Positions 26,243 to 34,993 of a stretch of DNA of 64,000 nt are shown piece after piece. The notes below the pieces were generated by a model. The model saw nothing but the letters and a program-made list of their open reading frames with translations. It searched no databases and was not told where the DNA came from. The DNA comes from an uncultured Eudoraea sp. (lineage in GTDB: Bacteria > Bacteroidota > Bacteroidia > Flavobacteriales > Flavobacteriaceae). A program made the translations under genes and the position numbers. Location: contig NZ_CAMYOM010000003.1 in NCBI RefSeq assembly GCF_947260015.1, positions 124,001 through 188,000 on the forward strand, given 5' to 3'. How positions within the stretch are numbered: the stretch's first letter is position 1; every line of letters begins with the position of its first letter.

Positions 26243-27499
26243 ATGAAAAAAAAAGATTTTAATCTACATATCATTGGTGCGGGAGTAAGTGGTCTAATAG
26301 CGGCAAAGGTTCTAGAAGCCAATGGCTTTTGCCCGATTATAATAGAAGCGACCGAAAGAGCGGGTGGTCGTGTAAAGACAGATGTTATAGAAGGGTGTCA
26401 TTTAGACAGGGGGTTTCAAGTATTATTGACGGCATACCCAGCAGCCCAGAAATACCTTGATCTAGATGCTTTGGATTTACAGAAATTCACCCCTGGCGCC
26501 GCCATATTCAATGGAGGCAGGCAATCTATAATCGGAGATCCTTCAAGAGATGTATCTTTGTTGTTTTCAACATTAGTCTCTCGCATTGGAACAATGACGG
26601 ATAAGCTTAAGGTGCTTAAGTTGAACAAACTTCTACAACGAAAAACCTTATCTGAAATATTTGAAGAAGAAGAAAAAACCACGATGTCTTATTTAATGGA
26701 TTTTGGATTTTCCTTCCAAATGATAAATCAATTCTTCAAACCTTTCTTTTCAGGTATTTTTCTTGAGCCAAGCCTACATACTTCAAGTAGGATGTTCGAA
26801 TTTGTATATAAAATGTTTGGTGAGGGTTCTGCCGCACTACCTAAGTTGGGCATGGAGGCTATTCCAAGGCAATTAGCAAAAAGTTTGACAAGAACTGAAT
26901 TTAAATATAATACAATGGTAAGTTCTATTAAAGATGGTGAGATACTTTTGACCAATGGTGAAAGCCTAAAAAGTGATTTCACAATTGTAGCCACGGATGC
27001 CAGTAACCTGATTCAAAACCTAAATAGACAGTCTACCAAATGGAAATCCTGTGATACCTTATATTTCGAAACCAAAACCCGCGTTATCGATAAACCCCTA
27101 ATAGGTCTTATAACAGATTCAGGGGCACTGATTAACAATATTTTCTTCCATACTAGTTTAGAGATGGCTACCAAACCACAAACTGAGTTACTTTCGGTAA
27201 CTGTTGTCAAAAATCACGATTTATCGAATGAAGCTTTAATATCTCGTGTTCAAAGAGAACTCAGAGACCATTGTGGTATCAATTCATATAAATTTTTAAA
27301 GCATTATTCTATTCCAATGGCTTTACCTGAATTGAAGAACATTCAATATGAGGTTCCTCCATCGGAGACACATTTAACATCCGGTATCTTTTTAGCAGGT
27401 GACGCGCAGCTCAATGCTTCATTAAATGCTGCAATGATTTCTGGAGAAAGAGCAGCTTTAGGGGTTGTAGAAACCATTAATAATTCTATTCTTTTTTAA
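26243..27499 (+). CDS. FAD-dependent oxidoreductase (amine oxidase/desaturase-like)
   Basis: 418 residues. The N-terminal dinucleotide-binding motif IIGAGVSGLIAAKVLEANG and the following EATERAGGRVKT are those of the flavin amine oxidase/phytoene desaturase/protoporphyrinogen oxidase superfamily. The C-terminal FAD motif GIFLAGDAQLNASLNAAMISGERAA is also present. The substrate is unknown; family members at such loci are variously labelled. It has its own copy of the shared operator, which links it to the photolyase operon. Residues about 127-158 are encoded by the segment that is duplicated upstream. Confidence 0.88.
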   Translation: MKKKDFNLHIIGAGVSGLIAAKVLEANGFCPIIIEATERAGGRVKTDVIEGCHLDRGFQVLLTAYPAAQKYLDLDALDLQKFTPGAAIFNGGRQSIIGDPSRDVSLLFSTLVSRIGTMTDKLKVLKLNKLLQRKTLSEIFEEEEKTTMSYLMDFGFSFQMINQFFKPFFSGIFLEPSLHTSSRMFEFVYKMFGEGSAALPKLGMEAIPRQLAKSLTRTEFKYNTMVSSIKDGEILLTNGESLKSDFTIVATDASNLIQNLNRQSTKWKSCDTLYFETKTRVIDKPLIGLITDSGALINNIFFHTSLEMATKPQTELLSVTVVKNHDLSNEALISRVQRELRDHCGINSYKFLKHYSIPMALPELKNIQYEVPPSETHLTSGIFLAGDAQLNASLNAAMISGERAALGVVETINNSILF

Positions 27500-27691
27500 A
27501 AGATAATTAAAATACCCAAAAATAGGGAAGCCTTCAATTTAGAATGTTATTATAGTTCACATTTCAATTCATGGACAAAACATAATTTTCTCAATAGTCT
27601 CGTAAAACCAACCATTTGTGGGACGCTATCAAACCATTATTTTTGTGATTTTAAAGAGGTTTCAAGGTCATTTGACGCAAAAGTCGGCTTT
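27500..27691. other. Intergenic stretch after the FAD oxidoreductase
   Basis: No gene is apparent in these 190 bases on either strand. The remainder of the gap to the tRNA holds the repeat and terminator listed next. Confidence 0.4.
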
Positions 27692-27767
27692 CTTTAGTTG
27701 TATAGGCAGAGAGACTTCCCGCTTTTAGCCGGATAAACTTCTCCCCTCTCCGTCTTTCATAAAAAAA
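27692..27767 (-). repeat. Dispersed repeat, copy 2 (tRNA 3'-end-like)
   Basis: 76 bases, about 90 percent identical to 18502-18578 and in the same orientation. On the minus strand it follows immediately after the tRNA-Leu terminator. Unlike copy 1 it is not followed by a second hairpin. Confidence 0.75.
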
Positions 27768-27789
27768 CCCATCCAAAAATGGATGGGCC
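27761..27789 (-). terminator. Rho-independent terminator of tRNA-Leu
   Basis: On the minus strand the stem CCCATCCA/TGGATGGG with a short loop is followed by seven T residues, about 10 bases after the tRNA 3' end. Confidence 0.85.
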
Positions 27790-27798
27790 TTTACTTCG

Positions 27799-27880
27799 TA
27801 CAGGCGGAGAGACTCGAACTCTCACACCTTTCGGCACTAGATCCTAAATCTAGCGTGTCTACCAATTCCACCACGCCTGC
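27799..27880 (-). tRNA. tRNA-Leu (anticodon UAG)
   Basis: 82 bases on the minus strand. Acceptor stem GCAGGCG/CGCCTGT has a G-U first pair and discriminator A73. A leucine-type D arm (AATTGGTAGAC) is present. The anticodon stem CTAGA/TCTAG encloses the loop TTTAGGA, giving anticodon TAG. A long variable arm (GTGCCGAAAGGTGT) marks a class II tRNA, and the T arm GAGAGTTCGAGTCTCTC is regular. The CCA end is not encoded. Confidence 0.95.
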
Positions 27881-27890
27881 ATTACCCGTC

Positions 27891-27934
27891 CTGATAGCTT
27901 CTCTTTCCCAATTCTATGGAAAAGGAACTATCAG
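27891..27934. repeat. 44-base inverted repeat upstream of tRNA-Leu
   Basis: CTGATAG at 27891 pairs with CTATCAG at 27928. Inside, TTCTCTTTCC pairs with GGAAAAGGAA at 8 of 10 positions, leaving a loop of about 9. It lies 10 bases before the tRNA 5' end. It would fold in the tRNA precursor, so it could guide processing or be an unrelated small element. Confidence 0.6.
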
Positions 27935-27947
27935 TATTATGGGGTTG

Positions 27948-27955
27948 CAAATATA
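27948..27955 (-). promoter_or_regulatory. Predicted -7 promoter element of tRNA-Leu
   Basis: The minus strand reads TATATTTG, a full match to TAnnTTTG, about 68 bases upstream of the tRNA. No good -33 TTTG is seen at 16 bases. Confidence 0.35.
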
Positions 27956-28041
27956 AAGCAAAATTTCAATTTAAAAATAATCGAAGTTTAAAATTATCAA
28001 CCTTCTTTTCGTAAATTTAATCATTCTTCAAATTTTTGATA

Positions 28042-29433
28042 ATGCAAAACATAAAGGCTTACCTGGAACAACACAAAGAACGTTTTATAAATGAGCTCAT
28101 ACAGCTTTTGAAAATGCCATCTGTTAGTGCAGATTCTGCTTATTCTCAGGATGTTCTTGATACTGCTGAGGCATTTGCCACTTCTTTAAAAAATGCCGGT
28201 TGTGATCTTGTTGAGATTTGTGAAACTCAGGGATATCCGATCGTTTATGGAGAAAAAACAATTGATAAGAATCTACCAACGGTTCTGGTATATGGCCATT
28301 ATGACGTACAACCCCCGGATCCATTAGATCTATGGGATTCCCCACCTTTTGACCCGGTTATTAAAAAAACGGAACTCCACCCTGATGGTGCTATTTATGC
28401 CCGTGGAGCCTCTGATGATAAGGGACAGGTATATATGCATGTAAAAGCGCTTGAATTTATGGTTGCAAACAATGAGCTTCCGTGCAACGTTAAATTTATG
28501 ATTGAGGGGGAAGAAGAAGTAGGAAGCGAAAGCTTGTCGGACTTTGTTAAAGAGAATCATGCAAAACTGGAAAATGATATTATATTAATTTCAGATACCG
28601 GAATGATCGCTAATGATGTTCCTTCAATAACGACAGGTCTTAGAGGATTGAGTTATGTGGAAGTGGAAGTAACGGGACCAAACAGGGATTTACATTCGGG
28701 ATTGTATGGAGGAGCAGTTGCCAATCCAATCAACATCCTAACAAAAATGATTGCCTCTTTGCATGATGAAAATAATCATATTACCATTCCCGGATTTTAT
28801 GATAAGGTAGATGAACTCACCGGAGAGGAGCGCAACGCCATGGAAAAAGCACCCTTTAACCTGGCGGCATATAAAGCGGCGCTGGACATTGATGATGTCT
28901 ATGGTGAATCTTCGTATACAACAAATGAAAGAAACTCTATAAGACCTACACTTGATGTGAATGGCATCTGGGGTGGTTATACAGGAGAAGGCGCAAAAAC
29001 TGTTATTGCGAGCAAGGCACATGCAAAAATCTCCATGCGGCTCGTACCCCATCAGGACTGGCATGAGATCACTCAACTTTTTAAAACCCATTTTGAAAAT
29101 ATTGCACCTGCCGGAGTAAAGGTGAAAGTTATTCCTCACCACGGCGGCGAAAGTTATGTAACGCCCATAGACAGTATAGGTTACCAGGCAGCCAGTAAGG
29201 CTTATGAGTCAACATTTGGAAAAGTTCCGGTACCCAAGAGAAACGGGGGTAGCATCCCCATTGTCCCCTTATTTGAAAAGGAGTTAGGAACTAAGTCCAT
29301 CTTAATGGGTTTTGGACTGGACAGTAATGCCATTCATTCTCCGAATGAGCATTTTGGAGTATGGAATTTTTTAAAAGGAATTGAAACTATACCATATTTC
29401 TATAAATACTATACGGAACTTCTTTCTAAGTAA
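28042..29433 (+). CDS. M20-family dipeptidase
   Basis: Cytoplasmic metallo-dipeptidase/carboxypeptidase of the M20 family, 463 residues. The di-zinc ligands are all visible: His and Asp in YGHYDVQPP, the bridging Asp in RGASDDKGQ, the Glu pair in EGEEEVGSES, Asp in ISDTGM, and a late His in NAIHSPNEHF. I prefer the ATG at 28042; a TTG two codons upstream is also in frame. Stands alone after the tRNA locus. Confidence 0.92.
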   Translation: MQNIKAYLEQHKERFINELIQLLKMPSVSADSAYSQDVLDTAEAFATSLKNAGCDLVEICETQGYPIVYGEKTIDKNLPTVLVYGHYDVQPPDPLDLWDSPPFDPVIKKTELHPDGAIYARGASDDKGQVYMHVKALEFMVANNELPCNVKFMIEGEEEVGSESLSDFVKENHAKLENDIILISDTGMIANDVPSITTGLRGLSYVEVEVTGPNRDLHSGLYGGAVANPINILTKMIASLHDENNHITIPGFYDKVDELTGEERNAMEKAPFNLAAYKAALDIDDVYGESSYTTNERNSIRPTLDVNGIWGGYTGEGAKTVIASKAHAKISMRLVPHQDWHEITQLFKTHFENIAPAGVKVKVIPHHGGESYVTPIDSIGYQAASKAYESTFGKVPVPKRNGGSIPIVPLFEKELGTKSILMGFGLDSNAIHSPNEHFGVWNFLKGIETIPYFYKYYTELLSK

Positions 29434-29590
29434 ATTCGGATTTGAGAAACAGCCCAAATTGTTCAAAAATGTTGAGGGAAAATTCCTGGAATTCATAAAA
29501 CCTTCTTAATGAGGCATTTTTATTTCGATATAGTGTAACAAATCTATGCAAATTGCGTTCTAACCATTAGAATCAAAAACGAACACTATA

Positions 29591-30633
29591 ATGATACGAC
29601 GCTTTTTTATCCTCTGTTCCGGAGCGGACACGGGCATTCTCGAATCCTGTTCTTCAGGAGAACAAAACAAATACGCCGGCATAGGTGCTACTGTTTTTTT
29701 TACCGCTGTAATGGCATTTATTGCAGGTAGTTACGCACTATACACTGTATTTGACAACGTTTATACCGCCATCTTTTTTGGCCTTATCTGGGGCCTTTTA
29801 ATTTTTAACCTGGACCGGTTTATTGTTTCCACTATTAAAAAAAGAGACAGCATTAAAAGTGAATTTTTACAGGCTACCCCCAGGATAATTCTGGCAGTCA
29901 TTATTGCCGTGGTAATCTCCAAGCCTTTGGAAATGAAAATTTTCGAAAAGGAAATCAACCAGGTTTTATTGGAACAAAAAAACGAACTCACTCTGGCAAA
30001 TAAAGCACAGATTGCTCAGCAATACACTCCGGTGGTTGCAAGCCTAAATGAGGATATTGGATCACTTAAGAATGAGATAAATATAAAAGAGGCTGAAACA
30101 AACGCCCTGTACGACACCTATATTTCAGAGGCGGAAGGCAGAGCAGGTACATATTGGAATTAATACAGTTAAAGGAAGCAAATGCAAATAAAATAGCTGG
30201 TATAGAAACCCAGATCGTCGGGCTTAATACAGAATATTCTCAGGCAGTTGATGATTCTCAACCCATTATCGACGGATTTGATGGTCTAATGGCCCGTATA
30301 AGTGCGCTTGGTGAACTTCCATGGTTTCCATCCTTCTTTATTTTCCTTTTATTCCTTGCAATAGAAACATCACCTATAATAGTAAAACTTCTGGCACCTA
30401 AAGGGCCATATGACCTTAAGTTGGAAGATGAGGAAAGCGCCGTAGAGACCTGGGTGATGCAAAAAGTGTTGCAACGGCAAAAAATCCTGGCCACAGACAC
30501 TTCGCTGAATGAAAAAATATATGGTGAAATAGCTGAAGAAGAAGCCGTTTACGCGTATAAAAAGCAGAAAGCCGAAGAGTTATTACGGTTACAGGCAGAT
30601 ACCTTTCATGATCTGCAGATAAAAAGCTTATAA
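29591..30633 (+). pseudogene. DUF4407 membrane protein gene, interrupted by a frameshift
   Basis: Two consecutive frames together make one DUF4407 protein. The first (29591-30163) carries three membrane helices and LIWGLLIFNLDRFIVSTIKKR, and ends after the conserved ISEAEGRAGT. The second (about 30154-30633) resumes at LIQLKEANANKIAGIE, with a fourth membrane helix and a charged C-terminal tail. The family usually has roughly 20 residues between these points (a GKGPVY-type segment). They are absent here, so a small deletion not divisible by three probably broke the gene. The halves could still be made separately. Function of the family is unknown. Confidence 0.75.
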
Positions 30634-30671
30634 GAAATCATAACCAATAATAAGATTTAGGAAATCGGGGA

Positions 30672-31673
30672 TTAGTTGCCCCAGATTCTCGCCCATAATT
30701 CTATAAGAACGTTTTGCGCGTCTTCTTTGAATTTTGGGGTTTCCTCAACTATGACCTCATTATTTAATTTAAACAGCTTATAACTAAAAGCAAATTTGGG
30801 ATCAATGGGATTTAAGCTTATCAAACCAAAACGAAGATCATTAAAAAGTAAGATTTGTTCCTTGTGAGAAATAGTATACCAGCCTTCTGCTATTTTGATG
30901 AGGCGATGGATTTTGTCTTCGCTAGCGAGTTCTCCCAATAGAGCGTGGTTTTTAGGGTAGGCCCTGAATACAATTGGCTTGGTATCAAACAATGAGTATT
31001 CTCCTATTAAATATTCTTTTCCTGTATCTACATTTGCATTCCATAGTATTGAATTAAATGGGGTTGGCCTGGTTTGAATCTGCTCATAAGCAATTTCTTG
31101 ATCCTCCAAATTATCAGTAAATTTCTTATATGTAATTCCCTTCAATAGTAAGGTTACCACTAGATAGCCGCTACTAACAATAAGACCCATTCGATTATAC
31201 TTTCTTCTGGCCGGTGACAGCCTGTGTTGTCTCATAGTCAGAATCAGGAAAAACAGAAAAGGAAACGTATATAATGGATCTATTACAAAAATATTCTGAA
31301 AAGCCAAGCGCAGGTCAAAAGGCCAAAAAAGCTGTGTGCCCCAGGTGGTAAAGGAATCCAAAATAGGATGTGTAAACAAACCCCAAAACATAAGTTTGGA
31401 CCATTGCTGCCAGCTTATGCCGGATTTTTTCTCAATTTTAGAAATCAGCCAACCGAAAATAGGTGCAAAAAGAAGGCTGAACAGAATAGAATGACTAAAC
31501 CCCCTGTGCCATTCTGTATAGGTAACCGTGTCTACAAAATAGCGACTTAAGACATCAAGATCAGGAATAGTACCGGCAATAGCACCATAGAGCATAGCCT
31601 TATTCCCCACCTTTTTACCAAGTACCACCTCGCCAACGGAGGCACCTAAAACTATTTGTGTTAGTGAATCCAT
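30672..31673 (-). CDS. Inner-membrane metal-dependent hydrolase (YdjM-like)
   Basis: 333 residues. MDSLTQIVLGASVGEVVLGKK, GTIPDLDVLSRYF, TYTEWHRGFSHSILF and THPILDSFTTWGTQLFWPF hold the conserved Asp and His residues of the YdjM/LexA-regulated membrane-bound hydrolase family. There are several membrane segments in the first 180 residues, then a soluble C-terminal part. The substrate is unknown. It starts three bases after the stop of the MutS-like gene. Confidence 0.88.
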   Translation of the reverse strand: MDSLTQIVLGASVGEVVLGKKVGNKAMLYGAIAGTIPDLDVLSRYFVDTVTYTEWHRGFSHSILFSLLFAPIFGWLISKIEKKSGISWQQWSKLMFWGLFTHPILDSFTTWGTQLFWPFDLRLAFQNIFVIDPLYTFPFLFFLILTMRQHRLSPARRKYNRMGLIVSSGYLVVTLLLKGITYKKFTDNLEDQEIAYEQIQTRPTPFNSILWNANVDTGKEYLIGEYSLFDTKPIVFRAYPKNHALLGELASEDKIHRLIKIAEGWYTISHKEQILLFNDLRFGLISLNPIDPKFAFSYKLFKLNNEVIVEETPKFKEDAQNVLIELWARIWGN

Positions 31674-31676
31674 ATA

Positions 31677-33449
31677 CTATTCAACTATATTCATTTTCTT
31701 CAACAAAAATGAAGCATTCATGTTTTGACAAATGCCTTTTTTAAACTTATAATCAAAATGCAATTCATCATTTACAATTGCAGCATCAAAATAGTAGTTA
31801 TCAACCTTTTCCAAACTTTTGGCTACCTTACAAAGACTTAAATCATGAGTCGCAATCAGACCGGTTGAATTGGAACTGACTAACTTTTCAATAAACTTTC
31901 TAGAACCTATGGCTTTATCAGTGCTGTTAGTTCCCTTTAGAATTTCATCCAACACAATAAAGTATTCATCTTCCTTAATGTTATCAATAATAAACTTTAA
32001 GCGTTTAAGTTCAGAAAAAAAGTAGGATTCATGCTCTGTCAAAGAATCTACAGTGCGCATACTGGTAATCAGTTTTATGGGTTGGTAGAACAACGAGGCA
32101 GCACATACCGGTAAGCCCATATTGGCCATAACAATCTGAAGGGAGATAGTTCGCAGAAATGTACTCTTACCCGCCATATTTGCGCCGGTAATTACAAAGA
32201 ATTCTTCCCTGGAAATTTTAAAATTATTTGTTACCCCTTCCGATGGGTCCAGCATTGGATGTGAGACATCTACGGCCTCTATGATAAGATCATTTTTTGA
32301 TATTTCTGGAAAAGTATAATCGGGGTGATTAAAAGCAAAATTACCCAGGCTGCTATAAGCATCAAAAAAAGCGATGGCATTGAGCCATTGTCCAACCTGG
32401 TCGCCATGACGACTAATCCATTTTTCTATAGCATAACAATACCTTAAATCCCATAACAAAAACCCATTTGCCACAATACCAAAAATCATATTATTCCTAT
32501 GGTCGAAGGCATTTAGCATCTGGGAGAATTGTTTTAAAACTTGCGAAACCTTAACTCCTTCCTCAAGAATATTGTCCTTTTCATGATTCAAATATCCGGA
32601 TTGGAATTCTATATTCTCCAAAAGTAAAATCAGTTTTTGATATTGTTGAAAACTGCTCTGTGCTTTAGATATCTTCTGGGATAACACATTTATCCTGCGT
32701 AAATATCTCCCCCCAATACCGAGTCCTATAAAAAACCACAACAGCAACCCCCATCCCGAAACATAATTGAAGTAATAGAGCCCAATAACTGCCAGTGAGA
32801 AAATAGAAAACACCGTGGGTAACCATTTCATCAGATTAGGAACGAATGACTGATACGTTTTCAGCCCTCTTATTAAACTAGCCGACGAGACTTCCGTTTT
32901 TATCAATTTGGCAACTGCCGAAAAATCCTGCCTCCATTCTGCTAAAAAGCCCAATTCTTTAATAGCATCTTGTTTTTCTATGACCTTTTCAATGCTGTTT
33001 TCAGTTAACAAGTCTGCCAGGGTTTGGCCGCCTTCCGACAGGGATGTTCGGTTGCAATATTGGTAAAAAGATCCCTTGCCGAAAAGATCTATATCCTGAC
33101 TATAAAAATGTGCTTGGTCTAAGAATTCATTTCCATCCGGGAGCTGATAAAATTTCCGACCCAATACCTGCAGCTCCGTTTCATTAATGGAGATCAAGGC
33201 CAGCAATTTATTTTTTTGGTACGACAGGTCGCTATGTCTTGAAACCAAATAAAGAAAAAGTATTGCCGCAAAAAGAACAATTAAAAGAATGTAATTTGAG
33301 TTGTCATAAAACAGGTATATCCCTAAAATTGCAAGGACAAAAACCGTCAACCTAACCATACTGGAGACCCATAATTGCCGTTTCACCTGAACATGCTGCT
33401 TACTCAATTTGTCTTTTCTTTCTTTGTAGAACGTGATGGGATTAAGCAT
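31677..33449 (-). CDS. Membrane-anchored MutS-like ATPase
   Basis: 590 residues. The C-terminal third is a MutS-type ABC ATPase: Walker A GANMAGKSTFL, YFFSELKRLKFI, Walker B FIVLDEILKGTNSTDKAIGS and the His switch in TGLIATHDLSL. The mismatch-recognition and connector domains of MutS are missing. Instead there are two membrane helices near residues 30-70 (VFVLAILGIYLF, ILLIVLFAAILFLYLV) and a further hydrophobic pair near 205-245. Such proteins are common in Bacteroidota and often labelled MutS, but a role in mismatch repair is doubtful. Function unknown. Confidence 0.88.
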   Translation of the reverse strand: MLNPITFYKERKDKLSKQHVQVKRQLWVSSMVRLTVFVLAILGIYLFYDNSNYILLIVLFAAILFLYLVSRHSDLSYQKNKLLALISINETELQVLGRKFYQLPDGNEFLDQAHFYSQDIDLFGKGSFYQYCNRTSLSEGGQTLADLLTENSIEKVIEKQDAIKELGFLAEWRQDFSAVAKLIKTEVSSASLIRGLKTYQSFVPNLMKWLPTVFSIFSLAVIGLYYFNYVSGWGLLLWFFIGLGIGGRYLRRINVLSQKISKAQSSFQQYQKLILLLENIEFQSGYLNHEKDNILEEGVKVSQVLKQFSQMLNAFDHRNNMIFGIVANGFLLWDLRYCYAIEKWISRHGDQVGQWLNAIAFFDAYSSLGNFAFNHPDYTFPEISKNDLIIEAVDVSHPMLDPSEGVTNNFKISREEFFVITGANMAGKSTFLRTISLQIVMANMGLPVCAASLFYQPIKLITSMRTVDSLTEHESYFFSELKRLKFIIDNIKEDEYFIVLDEILKGTNSTDKAIGSRKFIEKLVSSNSTGLIATHDLSLCKVAKSLEKVDNYYFDAAIVNDELHFDYKFKKGICQNMNASFLLKKMNIVE

Positions 33450-33509
33450 ATAAACTAGCTCTTTGAATTGAGGTGGTAAAGATATGGTATTCTCAAAGGG
33501 ATATAAAGA

Positions 33510-33869
33510 TTAAATCATACCCTCGAGCGCAGATTTTTGTTTTTTGGTTAGCTTAGAAACTACCAATTCGTAAGAATGATTCACAAGTTCTGATATCAGT
33601 TTAGTGGGCAACTGTTCCAGAAACAATGTGTTCCAATGCACTTTGCTCATATGATAGCCGGGGGTTATAATTCCATCATAGGTTTCCCGCAGCTCAATGG
33701 CCCTTTCCGGGTCACATTTTAAATTTACCTGAGATGGAATCCTTTCAAGCGGGGCTATTGAAAAGATTTTACCCATTACCTTGAATACCAGAGTTTCTGC
33801 ATCAAAAGGAAATTCTTCTGTAACCCCTTTTTTTCGCAAACAAAGCTCTCTGAATTCTTCAATGTTCAT
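33510..33869 (-). CDS. MmcQ/YjbR family protein
   Basis: 119 residues. MNIEEFRELCLRKKGVTEEF, FKVMGKIFSIAPL, then NLKCDPERAIELRETYDGI, GYHMSKVHWNTLFLE and the helical end are those of the MmcQ/YjbR family with a CyaY-like/double-wing fold, thought to bind DNA. The precise role is not known. Single gene 60 bases upstream of the MutS-like gene's start, same strand. Confidence 0.88.
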   Translation of the reverse strand: MNIEEFRELCLRKKGVTEEFPFDAETLVFKVMGKIFSIAPLERIPSQVNLKCDPERAIELRETYDGIITPGYHMSKVHWNTLFLEQLPTKLISELVNHSYELVVSKLTKKQKSALEGMI

Positions 33870-33926
33870 TTATCCAAAGTTCAGCTAAAAAATAATACTA
33901 TACAGATCTGGTGTCGGCCGTGAAAC

Positions 33927-34331
33927 TTATAGTTTGATTCCTTCAGAATCATAAACGACCACTTTTTTCCAAAGACTTTGAGCTTCGTCTATAAAATTCT
34001 CATGCGCTTTTTCTTTTTGGTATTTCTCCTGTTCCTTGGCATTTTTAAAACTTACGATTAAGGTATATGTAAAAGAATCATCTACCACATCCCTGGTAGC
34101 GGTCGGAGGTTTACCAAAATATTGAGTGTTTGCATGTTTTGATTTCTTCATAAGCTTTTTCAACGCTTTTTCAAATTGCTTTTGGTCATCCTTATTGTCG
34201 GGATTGTTGAGCCAGAAGTTAACGACGTGTACAAATCCTGGGTCTAAATTTTTCATATGTTTATCTGCCGCCTGGCCGAATGTTGTTCCGGAGATTACCA
34301 AAAGTGTTATAATACATATCGTTTTTTTCAT
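33927..34331 (-). CDS. Exported Dabb (stress-responsive A/B barrel) protein
   Basis: 134 residues from the ATG at 34331, which gives a signal peptide (MKKTICIITLLVISGTTFGQ); the TTG upstream would overlap the neighbour. The mature part has the Dabb pattern: PGFVHVVNFWLNNPDN at the first strand, SFTYTLIVSFKNAKEQEKYQ in the middle and an alpha/beta end. Dabb domains form small dimeric barrels. The ligand is unknown, and export to the periplasm is unusual for the fold but common in Bacteroidota. Confidence 0.82.
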   Translation of the reverse strand: MKKTICIITLLVISGTTFGQAADKHMKNLDPGFVHVVNFWLNNPDNKDDQKQFEKALKKLMKKSKHANTQYFGKPPTATRDVVDDSFTYTLIVSFKNAKEQEKYQKEKAHENFIDEAQSLWKKVVVYDSEGIKL

Positions 34332-34356
34332 TTGAGTATGATTTAAAGTTATTATT

Positions 34357-34980
34357 TTATTTTTCAATAAAAGGTTTTTTATGGTCGCTTAATTCCAAAG
34401 TCGAGTAATCTAATTTCCACCCGATGGTTTCAACAATTTTCTCGATCAATAAAACAGCTTCCAAAGCTTCCCGCCGGGCTGTATCCATGAGCCCGCTTTC
34501 AGGAATTTTCTCCATGACATGTTTTTTAGCTTCCTGGTTTAGGGCCGTCAGATCTTTTGGAGTAAATGAATTGAAAAGCCCATTTTTTATATCGTAAAAT
34601 TCAAGCTCCGGTTGAATTGAAAGCACTTCCGGCTGAGGAAAGTTAGTAAGAATTATTTTCTTTTTATCCGTATCAGCGTGCATTAATACTTTTTTAAGAT
34701 CGTAACCTATTTGAGCTTTTGCATTAATTACTATCAGGGCCTTTTTCTTGCTGCTAAGCAAGCTCATAAAGTGTTCCCGGGTATTTTCATATTTGTATAT
34801 CTCTGCAAAATCACCTTCCACAGATATCAATTTACAAACGCTTTTTATCTTTTCCAATATTATTGTGGATTGATGCTCTGTGAGTTCTTTGCTCCTCTTT
34901 ATTCGAAATAAGGAGTACATCCAATACATTAAGATTGCTCCTAGTATTAATCCAAAAAAAAGTTCAAAAATACTATCCAT
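34357..34980 (-). CDS. DUF4230 membrane-anchored protein
   Basis: 207 residues: one N-terminal membrane helix (FFGLILGAILMYWMYSLF), then a soluble domain with KSVCKLISVEGDFAEIYKYEN, KKALIVINAKAQIGYDLKKV and the C-terminal RREALEAVLLIEKIVETIGW, matching DUF4230. The function is unknown; the domain likely faces the periplasm. It lies 25 bases upstream of the Dabb gene on the same strand. Confidence 0.82.
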   Translation of the reverse strand: MDSIFELFFGLILGAILMYWMYSLFRIKRSKELTEHQSTIILEKIKSVCKLISVEGDFAEIYKYENTREHFMSLLSSKKKALIVINAKAQIGYDLKKVLMHADTDKKKIILTNFPQPEVLSIQPELEFYDIKNGLFNSFTPKDLTALNQEAKKHVMEKIPESGLMDTARREALEAVLLIEKIVETIGWKLDYSTLELSDHKKPFIEK

Positions 34981-34993
34981 AGTTCTTCCCCAC

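Noticed and set aside
31677-33449. Straight call as mismatch repair protein MutS
   Set aside because: Mismatch-binding and connector domains are absent and membrane helices are present.
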